Below are positions 31,751 to 41,021 of a DNA stretch of 64,000 bases, in pieces. The translations under genes and the position numbers were made by a program. Position 1 is the stretch's first letter, and each line of letters starts with the position of its first letter. This stretch comes from Loripinus fragilis (lineage: Eukaryota > Mollusca > Bivalvia > Lucinida > Lucinidae). The DNA lies in contig OZ026525.1 in the NCBI GenBank assembly GCA_964019695.1, positions 88,125,779-88,189,778 of the forward strand, read 5' to 3'. A model generated the notes under the pieces. That model had not been told where the DNA came from and did not search any database. It worked only from the letters and a program-made list of their open reading frames with translations.

Positions 31751-33727
31751 TTACTTCTTCAGAACAATCCCAAGCTTGGGATTAAGGTTACTCGTCCCTT
31801 CGTCGTCGCTAGGAACATCCGTCGGTTCGGGGGTACGTTGCCCTCCATCAGTCGAAGTCAGACCTTTCTGAGCGGGAACCGACCTCTCTCCACAGTTTTG
31901 AGCCTCGATTTGACTCAAATCACGACTAGCTCGAATGGCTAAACAACTAGGGTACCTCAAAAAGTTCCGGTATCGTATCATAATTACAATTACTACCCCC
32001 AATAACAAGCAAACCCCAGTAATGATCGAAAACATAGCCCATGCAGGCCAACCCCCAGTTTCGGTATTAACCTTAGACAACGGAGTCAAACTTTGAATAA
32101 ACTGCCCCAAAGGTATTTGCTTAAGTTTCCTCAGACTATCGGGAAGAACCATTTTCGTTAAATTTGGAAGTTGCCTTTTTAGAGGCGCCCAGATCAAAGA
32201 TTTCGAAATTTTCGATAACTGCAAGATTTCTGCTTCCTTATTGACGACATTGTAATTGCTTTGTCCATCGAAATATGACGAAAGCAGCATGTTTTCATTC
32301 GACCCTATACATGTTTGTTTTAGATGCAACACGTCTAAGGGTGCCCTTATTGTTATCGTAGGTGTTGCTCCGGTCTTACCGTGACATACAATTGTGAAAG
32401 TTAAATTTGTTCGAGACGCAACTGCCCATTGGCCGTTAAATAGGTAATGTGCGCTAGGAAGGCGAGTGTTGATAGATACCATTGCCTTGCAGTATCGTTT
32501 TATTTTTCTTTCGTTTCCAAGGAATAAATTAACCACACACAATTTGGATAAGTTGATTGGAAATATCGGGCTCCTTTGAGTACAATAATTTTGCATTGGA
32601 TTTCCACATACAGCCAGTTCTTCGGATGAAAGTAATGCATATTTTGTGCGCTTATTATCGACCATTAGTCCTTGAGCCTCAAGAGAATATTGTGCTGTTA
32701 AATCGGTTGAATTGTAACCGCCTGAAACGGGCAAAGGGATATTAAATATCTCGTAAACCTCTAATATGTCGTTCACTTCAAGAAGAGGGATTGCCATGAT
32801 AATTATTAGCTTGTTGCCGTCCAATATGGCATTACAAGACAGCTTCTTGTAAAATGACCAAATGTCTTGATTATGGTCAATGGGGAAGGTAAGTGTGGGA
32901 GGAAGATGCGATTTTACGTCACTTAACACGGACCGTAGATTACTTGGGCTAACGGTCGTTGGTGACAAGTGGTTCAAGCTTAGGAGGTTAAGATGCATGC
33001 GAAGGGTTTCTAAATGGAACATGGCACGTTGCATCATTGTTTTGAGTTCTTCAACAATCACGTCAAGCTGAAGGTATATTTCCAAGAAATATTTCAGCCC
33101 AAATATTTCCTTATTTAGCATTTCGACAGCCTTGTTCAATTTTATATCCAATTTGTGCAAGCTCTTTATCAATTCAAGGATAGCTTGTCGATTTTCTGCA
33201 ATTTGAACGCGAGAAACGTTTAGGACAGATAAGTTTTGTTCAACCAGATGCAAAATGTTTTGTTGATTGGCATTAAGGCTTGATATTGCACTGTGAATTG
33301 AGCTTAAATCTTGAGACGTCAGGGTACCAAATGTAAATGATAGTATTTTCCCGACAAAGGGCAGGATCGAACGCTTAGTAAGACTATGCAGACTTTTATA
33401 TTCCATCAAACTGCTCTGAATGCTCAACTGAGTTTCATTTAAGTGCTGCACTTCCTGAAACAGACTCCCAAATATTGCACTGTATTCTTTTTCACCAGTG
33501 TGTTTGTAGTACGCTGTGGCCGTTTCAGCAAAGACAGCAGCATTCTTTATATCTTCCTTATATAGTTCGATGAACTGACTATATGGGTATAGATCAAGGA
33601 CAAATGTGACCAGCCATTTGGCACGCGTAGTCGAAACATCATTTCTTTTGTAAAATACTACATTGTCTTTAACAATTAAGGACCTAGTTAAGCCAAAGAG
33701 TAGTGTGATTGTCGCCAGCAGTTTCAT
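31751..33727 (-). CDS. env: Env-like glycoprotein of the LTR element
   Basis: An uninterrupted 658-codon frame. Visible features: an N-terminal signal peptide (about residues 1-16, hydrophobic L-L-A-T-I-T-L-L-F-G); a dibasic K-R at 118-119 followed by a hydrophobic segment at about 120-135 that could act as a fusion-peptide-like region after cleavage; a heptad-rich, coiled-coil-like stretch at about 140-240; at least seven N-x-S/T sequons; paired cysteines in the second half; one transmembrane helix at about 563-584; and a cytoplasmic tail of about 74 residues. This layout matches type I fusion glycoproteins of the errantivirus/baculovirus F kind, inferred from architecture rather than sequence identity. 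The start is the first Met of the frame and begins the signal peptide. Its intactness contrasts with the stops in gag and pol. A working role is not shown. Confidence 0.82.
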   Translation of the reverse strand: MKLLATITLLFGLTRSLIVKDNVVFYKRNDVSTTRAKWLVTFVLDLYPYSQFIELYKEDIKNAAVFAETATAYYKHTGEKEYSAIFGSLFQEVQHLNETQLSIQSSLMEYKSLHSLTKRSILPFVGKILSFTFGTLTSQDLSSIHSAISSLNANQQNILHLVEQNLSVLNVSRVQIAENRQAILELIKSLHKLDIKLNKAVEMLNKEIFGLKYFLEIYLQLDVIVEELKTMMQRAMFHLETLRMHLNLLSLNHLSPTTVSPSNLRSVLSDVKSHLPPTLTFPIDHNQDIWSFYKKLSCNAILDGNKLIIIMAIPLLEVNDILEVYEIFNIPLPVSGGYNSTDLTAQYSLEAQGLMVDNKRTKYALLSSEELAVCGNPMQNYCTQRSPIFPINLSKLCVVNLFLGNERKIKRYCKAMVSINTRLPSAHYLFNGQWAVASRTNLTFTIVCHGKTGATPTITIRAPLDVLHLKQTCIGSNENMLLSSYFDGQSNYNVVNKEAEILQLSKISKSLIWAPLKRQLPNLTKMVLPDSLRKLKQIPLGQFIQSLTPLSKVNTETGGWPAWAMFSIITGVCLLLGVVIVIMIRYRNFLRYPSCLAIRASRDLSQIEAQNCGERSVPAQKGLTSTDGGQRTPEPTDVPSDDEGTSNLNPKLGIVLKK

Positions 33728-33737
33728 ATCTGAAAAA

Positions 33738-34620
33738 TAGATAATTTATGATAATTTACGATCCAAATTTATTATTGTCATTACTATTTATTTATTTATC
33801 TATTTATTTTTGTTTACATTTCACCCGGTATAACACGCTACCACGTATAATACGCATTGCTGTATAAGACACATTTATGTATTATCCGCAGAAGGCATTT
33901 GAGGCTTCATACTCTTTTTCTGCATACGTTATTGTTCTTAATATTTGAATAGACACCTTGTATTTTAGGCTTTTGACTTACGGAGACACTAAGTACTGAA
34001 AGGATCACTGACTATTTACATTTGCAAATGCCCATGATTTTTAGAAAAAAAAAATACCGAAAGGATCTTTGACTATTTACATTTGCAAATGCCCATTATT
34101 TTTAGAAAGAAATAAAAGTTGGTCAATTGTGCTTTTGTGCACAATTTACCTTTCCTGGATTTAGTACTTGATGATAGTGGAGTTAGTTTTCATTTTTTAT
34201 TGTCATATAGTCTAGATTTTGGGTTAAACAATCGTTACTACAATGAAATATATAGAAATTAGGAAAAGTTGTATAGAACATTGTTAAATAAATCAATGTT
34301 TATGGGGGGAAATCATTTAGGAACCATTGAAAAGTTAAACCGTTTGCTTAGCCATCAAGTAATCTTACATTCTACATTCTCTTTCAACATTGAAAGGTAT
34401 TAGCTATATTATTAGCCTTGTCAATTTGATGTAATGCATGACGCCCAAAATTCTGAAGCCTTTATAACATATCAACAACAGCAGTCAGTAGGTTTATGAC
34501 TTTCCTTGATGTATCTTTATGCTTGATCTTACATTCTACATTCTCTTTCAACATTGAAAGGTATTAGCTATATTATTAGCCTTGTCAATTTGATGTAATG
34601 CATGACGCCCAAAATTCTGA
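33738..34620 (-). other. pol-env spacer with two direct duplications
   Basis: About 880 bp without frames. 33996-34049 and 34057-34107 are near-identical direct copies (period 61 bp, differing mainly in an A-run and two or three bases). 34362-34525 is an exact copy of 34526-34689, listed separately. The env splice acceptor would be expected here. Confidence 0.7.
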
Positions 34621-34689
34621 AGCCTTTATAACATATCAACAACAGCAGTCAGTAGGTTTATGACTTTCCTTGATGTATCTTTATGCTTG
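34362..34689. repeat. Exact 164-bp tandem duplication at the pol 3' end
   Basis: 34362-34525 and 34526-34689 appear identical base for base. Copy 34526-34689 contains the last codons and the stop of pol (stop at 34626); the other copy repeats them untranslated. No divergence is seen, so the duplication is young. Confidence 0.93.
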
Positions 34690-37079
34690 AGACTTCCTGC
34701 TTGTGAAATAAAATTTTCAAGAGGAGAAGCGTGGACTTCATCAATCAACATTTCCTCAGGATTTTCCTGATCCTCTTGATTGGAAATTGAGTCCTCCTCT
34801 TTGTCACTGATCCTAGAGTCTGAGATATCACTTTCCTCTTGCGATGATATTGATGCAGGAAGTGATCTTTTGCCACCAATATGTTCTCTTATTTTCTGTT
34901 TTTTAATGCGCTTTGAAAGTTCCATGAGAGGAATGTCATCCTCATCTTCAGACTCAGTTCGTTCTCCACGATTGCGCTTGGCTATCTTATCAGTGGGCGA
35001 TTCTTCCCCAGAAGATTCATCATTGGAATCTGATGAACTATCAGTTGGTGGAACAACAAATGCAGTCCTTCGAACAGGTCGTTCGGTATCAGCCTCAGGC
35101 AATGGCCATTCATCAATGTGTGCCAGCCGTATATTCTCGGCATGCACATCCACTGTGGTCCCATCTAATTGATTTCTAATGACAAAATTTACAGGTGATG
35201 TTTTCTTAATGATACGGTAGTAAGGATACCAACGTTTTCCTTCAAGTTTTCCTACAACAAAATTTTTGTAGAAGACCGGATCTCCAACATTATATTCAAT
35301 GTTTTGAGCATGCTTGTTTGCATATTTTGCTTGTCTCTTTTTGGATCTTCTGAGATGTTTGTGCACTAAAGTAAATGCTTTATGCTGCTGTTCCAAAGCA
35401 ATCTGGTGCATGTCTTCCCCCATGTATTTTCTCCTTGGTTTGAGTATGTTATCTAGAGGCAAAACAACATCTCTGGCATATAACAGAAAGAATGGTGAAA
35501 ATTTTGTCGATTCACTAACATTGAATCTGATTGCTGCAAGTGTCTGATTAAGATGTAGGTCCCAGGTTTGGACATTGTCTTTTAGTTTCTTTGACAACAC
35601 ATCATGCAGAGTCCGGTGGAATCTTTCTACCTTAGCATTCCCTTGGGGATGATAAAATGAGGTTGTCACATGGTTTATGTTTAATGCCTGAAGGGTCTCC
35701 TGCATTTTGCGATTCACATTCTCGCCCCCATTGTCTGTCACGATTTCTAGCACAGCCCCATGTCTTGGAAATATCTCCTCTATTAGGAGGTGCACAACAT
35801 TGTCAGCACTTTTATCTGGAACAGGGAAAGCTTCTGGATAGCCACTGTAGAGATCAATAAAGGCTATTATATACTTGTTACCAGACAGAGATGTAGGGTA
35901 TGGCCCGGACAAATCCAGCCCTATTTTTGCAAACGGATAAGGTGGTATGCCTGTTTCTTGCACAGGTGCTTTTATTTTCCGCATGTTGCGTGCCTGACAG
36001 GTAATGCATTTTTCTACATATGCATACAATTCCTTGTACATATTTGGCCAATAGTATTTCTGCTTTATGGTTTCGAAAGTTTTATCGATACCCATATGGC
36101 CATTGTGGTCATGATATTGAGTAACCACATTACCTTTTAGATTTTCTGGTATGTACAGTCGCAATGCCGGGTCATCATCAACATTTGATATGTAATACAG
36201 TACACCATCTATCACAATGTGCCTTTTCTCAATTGAGGATGGAACTTCATCCTTTTTAAGGGTCTTCATAATTGCTACTATTGCTTCATCCTTAGCCTGC
36301 TCCTGAACTATATCTATATCAGGGTCAAGTTCTGCCTTTCCAATCTCTTTAGGCAATGGTGCCTTACTTACTGCAAAATCCCTTGGTCTAAAGCAGTTTG
36401 AATTCAATGCATTGATTTCGTAAGCATTGTCACTTACATCAGGCTCATCTAAGCCTTCATCTTTAATTGTTGTACCATTTTCAGGTACCCTTGACAACAT
36501 ATCAGCACACGAATTTGAAGAGCCTTCAATGTATTCTACTCTACAGTTGTATCCTGAAATTCCCAAGGCCCAAAGTTGTATTTTCTTATTCTGCATTGGG
36601 GATTCAAGCATATACTTCAGGGGTTTGTGGTCTGTGCGTATGATAAATTCAGAATTATGCAAGTAATGATCTAACTTCTGTAATGCAAAATGGATTGCAT
36701 ATGCCTCCTTTTCAATAGTTGACCATTTGACCTGTGATTTACTCAGTCTGTGAGATAAGTAAAAGATTGGTTTTTCATTTTTCAGACCCCTGATTTCTTC
36801 TATATTCTCATCACATGGCTGTGTGAGGCAGGCACCAATGCAAAGGTCACTAGCATCTGTATATAGCACATATGGTTTTGTTGTATCTGGATATGCTAAC
36901 ATAGGAATAGATGACAACTGACCCTTCAAGAAATCAAATGCTTTTTGACATCGAGCATCCCAATGAAACCTTGCATACTTTCTTGTAAGTGCAATGATGG
37001 GCTCAGCAATAGATGAAAACTCTGGAATGAAGCGCCGGTAGTAGCTACACATACCGATGAAACTGCGAACCTCTCGCAC
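34626..37079 (-). CDS. pol: pol, downstream part: RNase H and integrase
   Basis: An 817-codon frame in the same reading frame as 37122-38714, separated from it by a single TAA. The start given is the first Met after that stop, not a natural start. Order: end of the RT connection; RNase H with the acidic residues of Y-T-D-A-S (D75), the E at 123 or 125, R-T-D-H-K-P (D150) and C-A-D-M-L-S-R (D193); integrase with an H-H-C-C zinc finger (H323, H328, C358, C361) and a D, D-35-E core (D389, D449, E485). After the core comes a basic C-terminal domain with a G-x-P-V-F-Y segment, then an acidic Ser/Asp/Glu-rich tail to the end. All catalytic residues are present. The Asp/Ser-rich tail is unusually long and of unknown role. 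Confidence 0.92.
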   Translation of the reverse strand: MREVRSFIGMCSYYRRFIPEFSSIAEPIIALTRKYARFHWDARCQKAFDFLKGQLSSIPMLAYPDTTKPYVLYTDASDLCIGACLTQPCDENIEEIRGLKNEKPIFYLSHRLSKSQVKWSTIEKEAYAIHFALQKLDHYLHNSEFIIRTDHKPLKYMLESPMQNKKIQLWALGISGYNCRVEYIEGSSNSCADMLSRVPENGTTIKDEGLDEPDVSDNAYEINALNSNCFRPRDFAVSKAPLPKEIGKAELDPDIDIVQEQAKDEAIVAIMKTLKKDEVPSSIEKRHIVIDGVLYYISNVDDDPALRLYIPENLKGNVVTQYHDHNGHMGIDKTFETIKQKYYWPNMYKELYAYVEKCITCQARNMRKIKAPVQETGIPPYPFAKIGLDLSGPYPTSLSGNKYIIAFIDLYSGYPEAFPVPDKSADNVVHLLIEEIFPRHGAVLEIVTDNGGENVNRKMQETLQALNINHVTTSFYHPQGNAKVERFHRTLHDVLSKKLKDNVQTWDLHLNQTLAAIRFNVSESTKFSPFFLLYARDVVLPLDNILKPRRKYMGEDMHQIALEQQHKAFTLVHKHLRRSKKRQAKYANKHAQNIEYNVGDPVFYKNFVVGKLEGKRWYPYYRIIKKTSPVNFVIRNQLDGTTVDVHAENIRLAHIDEWPLPEADTERPVRRTAFVVPPTDSSSDSNDESSGEESPTDKIAKRNRGERTESEDEDDIPLMELSKRIKKQKIREHIGGKRSLPASISSQEESDISDSRISDKEEDSISNQEDQENPEEMLIDEVHASPLENFISQAGSLKHKDTSRKVINLLTAVVDML

Positions 37080-37121
37080 ACACGTTGGAGGAGGTAAGGC
37101 TTGTATAACCTCAATTTTTTT

Positions 37122-37124
37122 TTA
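37122..37124 (-). other. In-frame TAA stop interrupting pol
   Basis: On the minus strand the codons before and after the TAA are in one frame, so a single base change rather than an indel explains the break. It falls at the RT/RNase H junction, within an A-rich stretch. Confidence 0.9.
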
Positions 37125-38714
37125 ATCTGGCTTTATGCCATTTTCACTAATAACAAAACCCAAATAGCTCGTTTCAGCTCTCATGAAACAACACTTCTTA
37201 AGCTTCAACTTAAGACAATGTTGTCTGAGACGATCAAATACCTCTTGGATGTGTCTAAGATGTTCCTCTAATGTCGAGGAATGGATAAGAATGTCATCCA
37301 AATATGCCGTTGCAAAGTGGTCCAGACCTTCCAGCACCTTTGACATCAGCTCTTGGAATATTGCTGGAGCAGCAGTTAGGCCAAATGGCATGACATTAAA
37401 TTGAAACAGACCCCGGTGGCATGCAAATGCTGTCTTTTCCTTATCATTTTCGTCCATAAGGACTTGCCAGTATCCACTTTTAAGATCTAAGGAAGTGAAA
37501 TATTTGGCTTGACCTAACTGTGCCAGAATATCATCAATCAGAGGCAATGGATAAGAAATGGGTTTTGTGATTGCATTCAACTTGCGAAAATCAACACAAA
37601 ATCTTTTTGAGCCATCTTTCTTGTCAACAATTACCACAGGGAAACTCCATGGAGAACTTGACCTTTCAATAACTTTAGCTGAAAGCATTTCATCTATAGC
37701 CTCGTCAATTACCCTTCTGTTATTCAAGGGTGCCCTATATGGTCTTAGTTTTATTGGAGGGTGGTCTGAAGTATCTATTTTCATTTTGGTGGCATTTGTA
37801 TGACCTAATTCTGAATCCTTTTCGGCAAATATATCGGAGTTTCTTGTTAAGACCTCTTTTATTTTATCTGCATATTGCTCAGGTACATTAATTTCTTCAA
37901 AGCTTAAAGGCTGTACTTTTCTGTCCTGCTTAACAACTTCATTTAGAGACATAACAGGTTCATCTTCGATTTTTTCTAGTTTTGCTAAGACACACCCTTT
38001 TCTAATTTTATATGTTTTGTTTGTGTTGTTTACGATCATGACAGGTATATTCCTATTCTTGCCTAATTTTGCTATTGAATTTGATACCATTACACCTGGT
38101 TCGTTGCTCAAAAAACCAATCTCAGTGGGAGCAATCTGATACAACTGTTTTTCAGGTAAGTCAGGGGTCGATCTCGCCTTGCACTGGCATATAATTGTTG
38201 TTTGGGGTTTCATAAGAAATTTGTTTTTAGCTCTTAGTGTAGAAGTAACATGTATGTCCATTTGTAGTGGAACATATGTACCATTGACCCTTAAGCACCC
38301 AAGGTCATGATATGTTCGCACCCCATTTTCAGTTAGCCAGTCATTTCCCAGTATTACCTTTCTGTTCATATTTCTTGACACATAAAATCGTTGAGTCATA
38401 GTTGTTCCACCAATAACAAATTTTAAATAGATGTAGCCATCAATTTTCAGTGGATCCCCATTTACTGATTGAACATTAGTGTGTTGTCTTATCAGTTTTG
38501 GTTTCCTTCTCAAAGAGTCATAAACGTCCCGCCTAATCAATGATATATCGGCTCCAGAATCTACTAAGGCCCTAAATTTTTGTTTTTCAACCTTAATTAA
38601 GCAAGAATTAGGATTACCGGCCAGACAAATTTTGTATGTTGATACGTTTTTACCCCTCCCATCGGCCTCTACATGGAAGGAGCGGTTGTGTTTCCCGAAG
38701 ACCCGTGGTACCAC
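37122..38714 (-). CDS. pol: pol, upstream part: protease and reverse transcriptase
   Basis: The frame lies in -1 relative to gag and overlaps its end, so it is expected to be made as Gag-Pol by frameshifting; the Met at 38714 need not be a start. The protease has an aspartic-protease triad L-V-D-S-G-A (D52). Reverse transcriptase follows, with the primer-grip and core blocks of Ty3/Gypsy type, including F-x-V-M-P-F-G-L and Y-L-D-D (residues 471-474). The frame ends at TAA (37122-37124), just after the conserved connection region, and continues in the same frame as 34626-37079. The stop is directly followed in the coding strand by seven A's. Confidence 0.92.
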   Translation of the reverse strand: MVPRVFGKHNRSFHVEADGRGKNVSTYKICLAGNPNSCLIKVEKQKFRALVDSGADISLIRRDVYDSLRRKPKLIRQHTNVQSVNGDPLKIDGYIYLKFVIGGTTMTQRFYVSRNMNRKVILGNDWLTENGVRTYHDLGCLRVNGTYVPLQMDIHVTSTLRAKNKFLMKPQTTIICQCKARSTPDLPEKQLYQIAPTEIGFLSNEPGVMVSNSIAKLGKNRNIPVMIVNNTNKTYKIRKGCVLAKLEKIEDEPVMSLNEVVKQDRKVQPLSFEEINVPEQYADKIKEVLTRNSDIFAEKDSELGHTNATKMKIDTSDHPPIKLRPYRAPLNNRRVIDEAIDEMLSAKVIERSSSPWSFPVVIVDKKDGSKRFCVDFRKLNAITKPISYPLPLIDDILAQLGQAKYFTSLDLKSGYWQVLMDENDKEKTAFACHRGLFQFNVMPFGLTAAPAIFQELMSKVLEGLDHFATAYLDDILIHSSTLEEHLRHIQEVFDRLRQHCLKLKLKKCCFMRAETSYLGFVISENGIKPD

Positions 38715-39616
38715 CTATTTGGTCCCTGGTTCCCATAACCATTGCCTTGTTCTTGTCTGCAGTCTCGCAGAATATGCCCACGTTTATTGCACCCCCAACA
38801 TATTATATTGGAAGCCCTTGCATGTTGATTTCCTTGCACTACATTAACCTTGGGTTTAGCTCTGCAGTCCCGTGCTATGTGGCCTTTTTTATTGCATTTG
38901 AAGCAACGTTGTGCTGGGCGTATGTGATCTACTTCCATTGGTTGGTGGCCAGAAGAATTCCCCCATGTACCTTCACTTTTACCAGACCTTAGATTGAAAC
39001 GTTTCCGTAGGTTTTGTTCAGTTAGGGATACGTCAACTGCAGCTTGGAAATTGCGTGGGTTATCGCGCATTACTTTCATTTTCATAAAGTCTTGGGACAG
39101 CCCATCAGTGAAAAATCCAATCAACTGATCCTGAATTGCTTGATTTTGCATACCTTGCCCCCCAAAAGCATCCTCAGCTAAAGACATTATTCTTTCAGCA
39201 TAAACTTGGACTGATTCCCCTTCCTTTTGACGCACCTTCCTGAGCAGCATTAATGCATGTTGCGGATCAGTAACTTCAGAAAATCGAAGAATTATTTCTT
39301 CCTGTAGCTGTTGCCATGTACGTCTAGGATGATCTTGCAGATACCGTTTTATGAAATCACTCACTGCCCCCTTACTAGCCTGATATGCAACTAATTTCCT
39401 TTGATCTTCTCCTAACTGTGTGAGAATTGCATATTTTTCTATACTTTTTAGCCATTCCTTACATTGCTTGGGATCGCCCTGGTATGATGTGATAATTTTT
39501 GCCACCCCCTGTGCCCCGATAGTTGTATGCACCCCGGAAATTTCTTGTGCAACGTTTCAGAACAAATGTATAAGTTCAGCCTCTTGCTGCATTGGTTGAG
39601 GTTGTTGTTCAGCCAT
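38669..39616 (-). pseudogene. gag: gag with nucleocapsid zinc knuckles; early in-frame stop
   Basis: The natural start is likely the ATG at 39614-39616 (M-A-E-Q-Q-P-Q). A TGA at 39557-39559 ends that frame after 19 codons; the same frame is then open for the rest of Gag down to the TAG at 38669-38671. The open part holds a capsid-like region (W-L-K-S-I-E-K, then a long helical stretch with R-R-T-W-Q-Q-L and Y-A-E-R-I) and two C-x2-C-x4-H-x4-C zinc knuckles (C-F-K-C…C and C-W-G-C…C) about 20 residues apart near the C-terminus. Gag here is therefore a disrupted copy unless the stop is suppressed or translation starts downstream. Confidence 0.88.
38690..38696 (-). promoter_or_regulatory. Gag-Pol -1 frameshift slippery heptamer GGGAAAC
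   Basis: On the minus strand the gag frame reads …G GGA AAC, exactly the X-XXY-YYZ phase needed for -1 slippage into the pol frame (GGG AAA). It lies 18 nt before the gag stop codon, inside the gag/pol overlap. GGGAAAC is a known retroviral-type slippery sequence. A downstream pseudoknot was not assessed. Confidence 0.82.
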
Positions 39617-39806
39617 TCTTACAGATCGAGATAATACCAAATCTAAACTCTCACCTGTTTCAATCAGTCGATTCAGCTCCTACTTAGTCAAGTCCTCTTT
39701 GATTATCCAAGTAACAAAGTCTAATCTTTAATTAAATCCACTTGAAATTTAACTTTTGTTAGTTCCGTTTTTGTGTTCTTTTCAACCCGTTCGAATTTGT
39801 GTAATA

Positions 39807-39824
39807 ATCCTGGTCACGGCACCA
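39807..39824 (-). other. Primer binding site, probably tRNA-His
   Basis: On the minus strand TGGTGCCGTGACCAGGAT lies 9 nt inside the 5' LTR. Its complement ends CACGGCACCA and matches, from memory, the 3' end of animal tRNA-His (acceptor strand pairing with GCCGTGA). Confidence 0.78.
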
Positions 39825-39833
39825 AAAGAGAGT

Positions 39834-40514
39834 TGTAACACTCTGACAAGGTTCTTTAATAAATACTGAAGACGTTGTACATTTCATACATTTAATTTTG
39901 TTGTTTAAATATGCCAAATATTCCGTTCCAAATTCTAAAGCCAAAATCTACCCATCAACTGAGAACTGCCATTTATATACTCAGAGATCATTTGATTGAT
40001 AAAGCAGACAACATGCTGTAAAAGTAATTCGATCTTATCAGGTGATTGATGTTCTGGGCTCCATCTGGACAATTGTAATATATGATTTTTGATCTGCAAC
40101 GAACTTTATTTACAATAACATAGCAGCAGTTGTACAAATATAATCAAAATCAAATTAGAATCTAATCGTCCAGTCAAACAGCCTTTAAAATACTTGTTAG
40201 CATCACGAAGTAACGGCACACCATCTATATAAATAATGATACATGCTAATGTGAATTTGATGGTCTTAACAGACACTATTAAAGCGTTTGAACTAAATAT
40301 TTCAAAAGAATCTTAAAGTAAGTATGCACATGTCCAAGAAGCATTATATCATTATGGACATCGGACAGAGATTAATACTCGCGATACTAGACATGAAAGG
40401 CATATTAAAGTTAGTTACAATTGCAGATATCTATTCAGTAAAGGTATCGTAGTGAACAAGAATTCTCAAGAAATTGATATAGAAAAATAATCATTTAGAC
40501 ATGATTGTTTTACA
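39834..40514 (-). repeat. 5' LTR
   Basis: 681 bp, TG…CA, identical by eye to 29763-30443. In transcription order it has a TATA-like TATATAAA at 39972-39979. An AATAAA (in GTAAATAAAG) lies upstream of the TATA box and an ATTAAA lies downstream; either could serve polyadenylation. The 5' end is defined by the ATGG target-site copy at 40515-40518. Confidence 0.95.
39972..39979 (-). promoter_or_regulatory. TATA-like box in the 5' LTR
   Basis: TATATAAA on the minus strand, about 140 bp before the end of the LTR, a plausible place for the U3/R promoter. No other core element was identified. Confidence 0.6.
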
Positions 40515-40680
40515 ATGGTTGAAGTTCAAATCCTGACAGAGGTTATTTATCGTAGTGCAAGTGTGGTTTCGAAAAAAATTTCTCACTACTTAACAGATTA
40601 CGTTGCACTACGTTATACTGGTATAGGGAGTAGATATTGCACGTGCAGTCATTTGATGGTTACATCTTGTGTAATCATAC

Positions 40681-40829
40681 CTCCATGGGGAACTTCTTTC
40701 CTTCAAACGTATGTCCGGAATCCGATTTGTCGTCCTTGCCCCATTGAAAATAGAACTCTTTGGCAACATAGCTGGCTGTCAAACCCCCGTTTGAAATCTT
40801 GATGTGAGGTTCATGGATGTCAAAGACAA
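40681..40829 (-). CDS. Alpha-carbonic anhydrase-like gene, exon with altered zinc ligands
   Basis: A 149-bp exon, phase 1 in, phase 0 out. The minus-strand acceptor is TTATTGTTTGTAG and the donor GAG|GTATGA. It encodes V-F-D-I-H-E-P, then I-S-N-G-G-L-T-A-S-Y, then E-F-Y-F-Q-W-G, and ends G-K-K-F-P-M-E. The block normally reads F-H-F-H-W-G, where the two His are zinc ligands (H94, H96 of human CA II); here they are Tyr and Gln. The rest of the fold signature (G-G-L, W-G, S-G-H-T-F-E-G-K-K-F-P) is conserved, so the change is not general decay. It joins in frame to 53046-53219 upstream and 29381-29473 downstream. Confidence 0.9.
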
Positions 40830-41021
40830 CTACAAACAATAAAGAAACATAAGTGGACCTCGCACGGGAAACCCCCAGGGGGGTAGTTCTCTCATTTTCT
40901 TTATATGTAGGCTAGGGACGCGCATCTACCGTTTACCCAAAAATATCAGGAATTTCAAGCACCCCGAAAAATATTTGAAATTTTTGGCAACCAAAAATAT
41001 ATCCCTGATTCTGTACCTTGA

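Larger units (their letters stand above)
29763..40514 (-). mobile_element. Complete Ty3/Gypsy-type LTR retrotransposon with env-like gene
   Basis: A 10,752-bp element read right to left: 5' LTR 39834-40514, primer site, gag, pol (protease, reverse transcriptase, RNase H, integrase in that order), env-like ORF, small ORF, polypurine tract, 3' LTR 29763-30443. The LTRs are both 681 bp, begin TG and end CA, and appear identical by direct reading. The host tetramer ATGG flanks both sides (29759-29762 and 40515-40518), so the insertion is intact and recent. It sits in the intron between the carbonic anhydrase exons at 29381 and 40681, in the same transcriptional sense as that gene. The order protease-RT-RNase H-integrase places it with Ty3/Gypsy (Metaviridae); an env-like gene makes it comparable to errantivirus-type elements. 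Gag and pol each hold one in-frame stop. Confidence 0.93.

Noticed and set aside
34780..35172. 130-codon Ser/Asp-rich plus-strand frame
   Set aside because: Antisense shadow of the acidic Ser-rich tail of pol.
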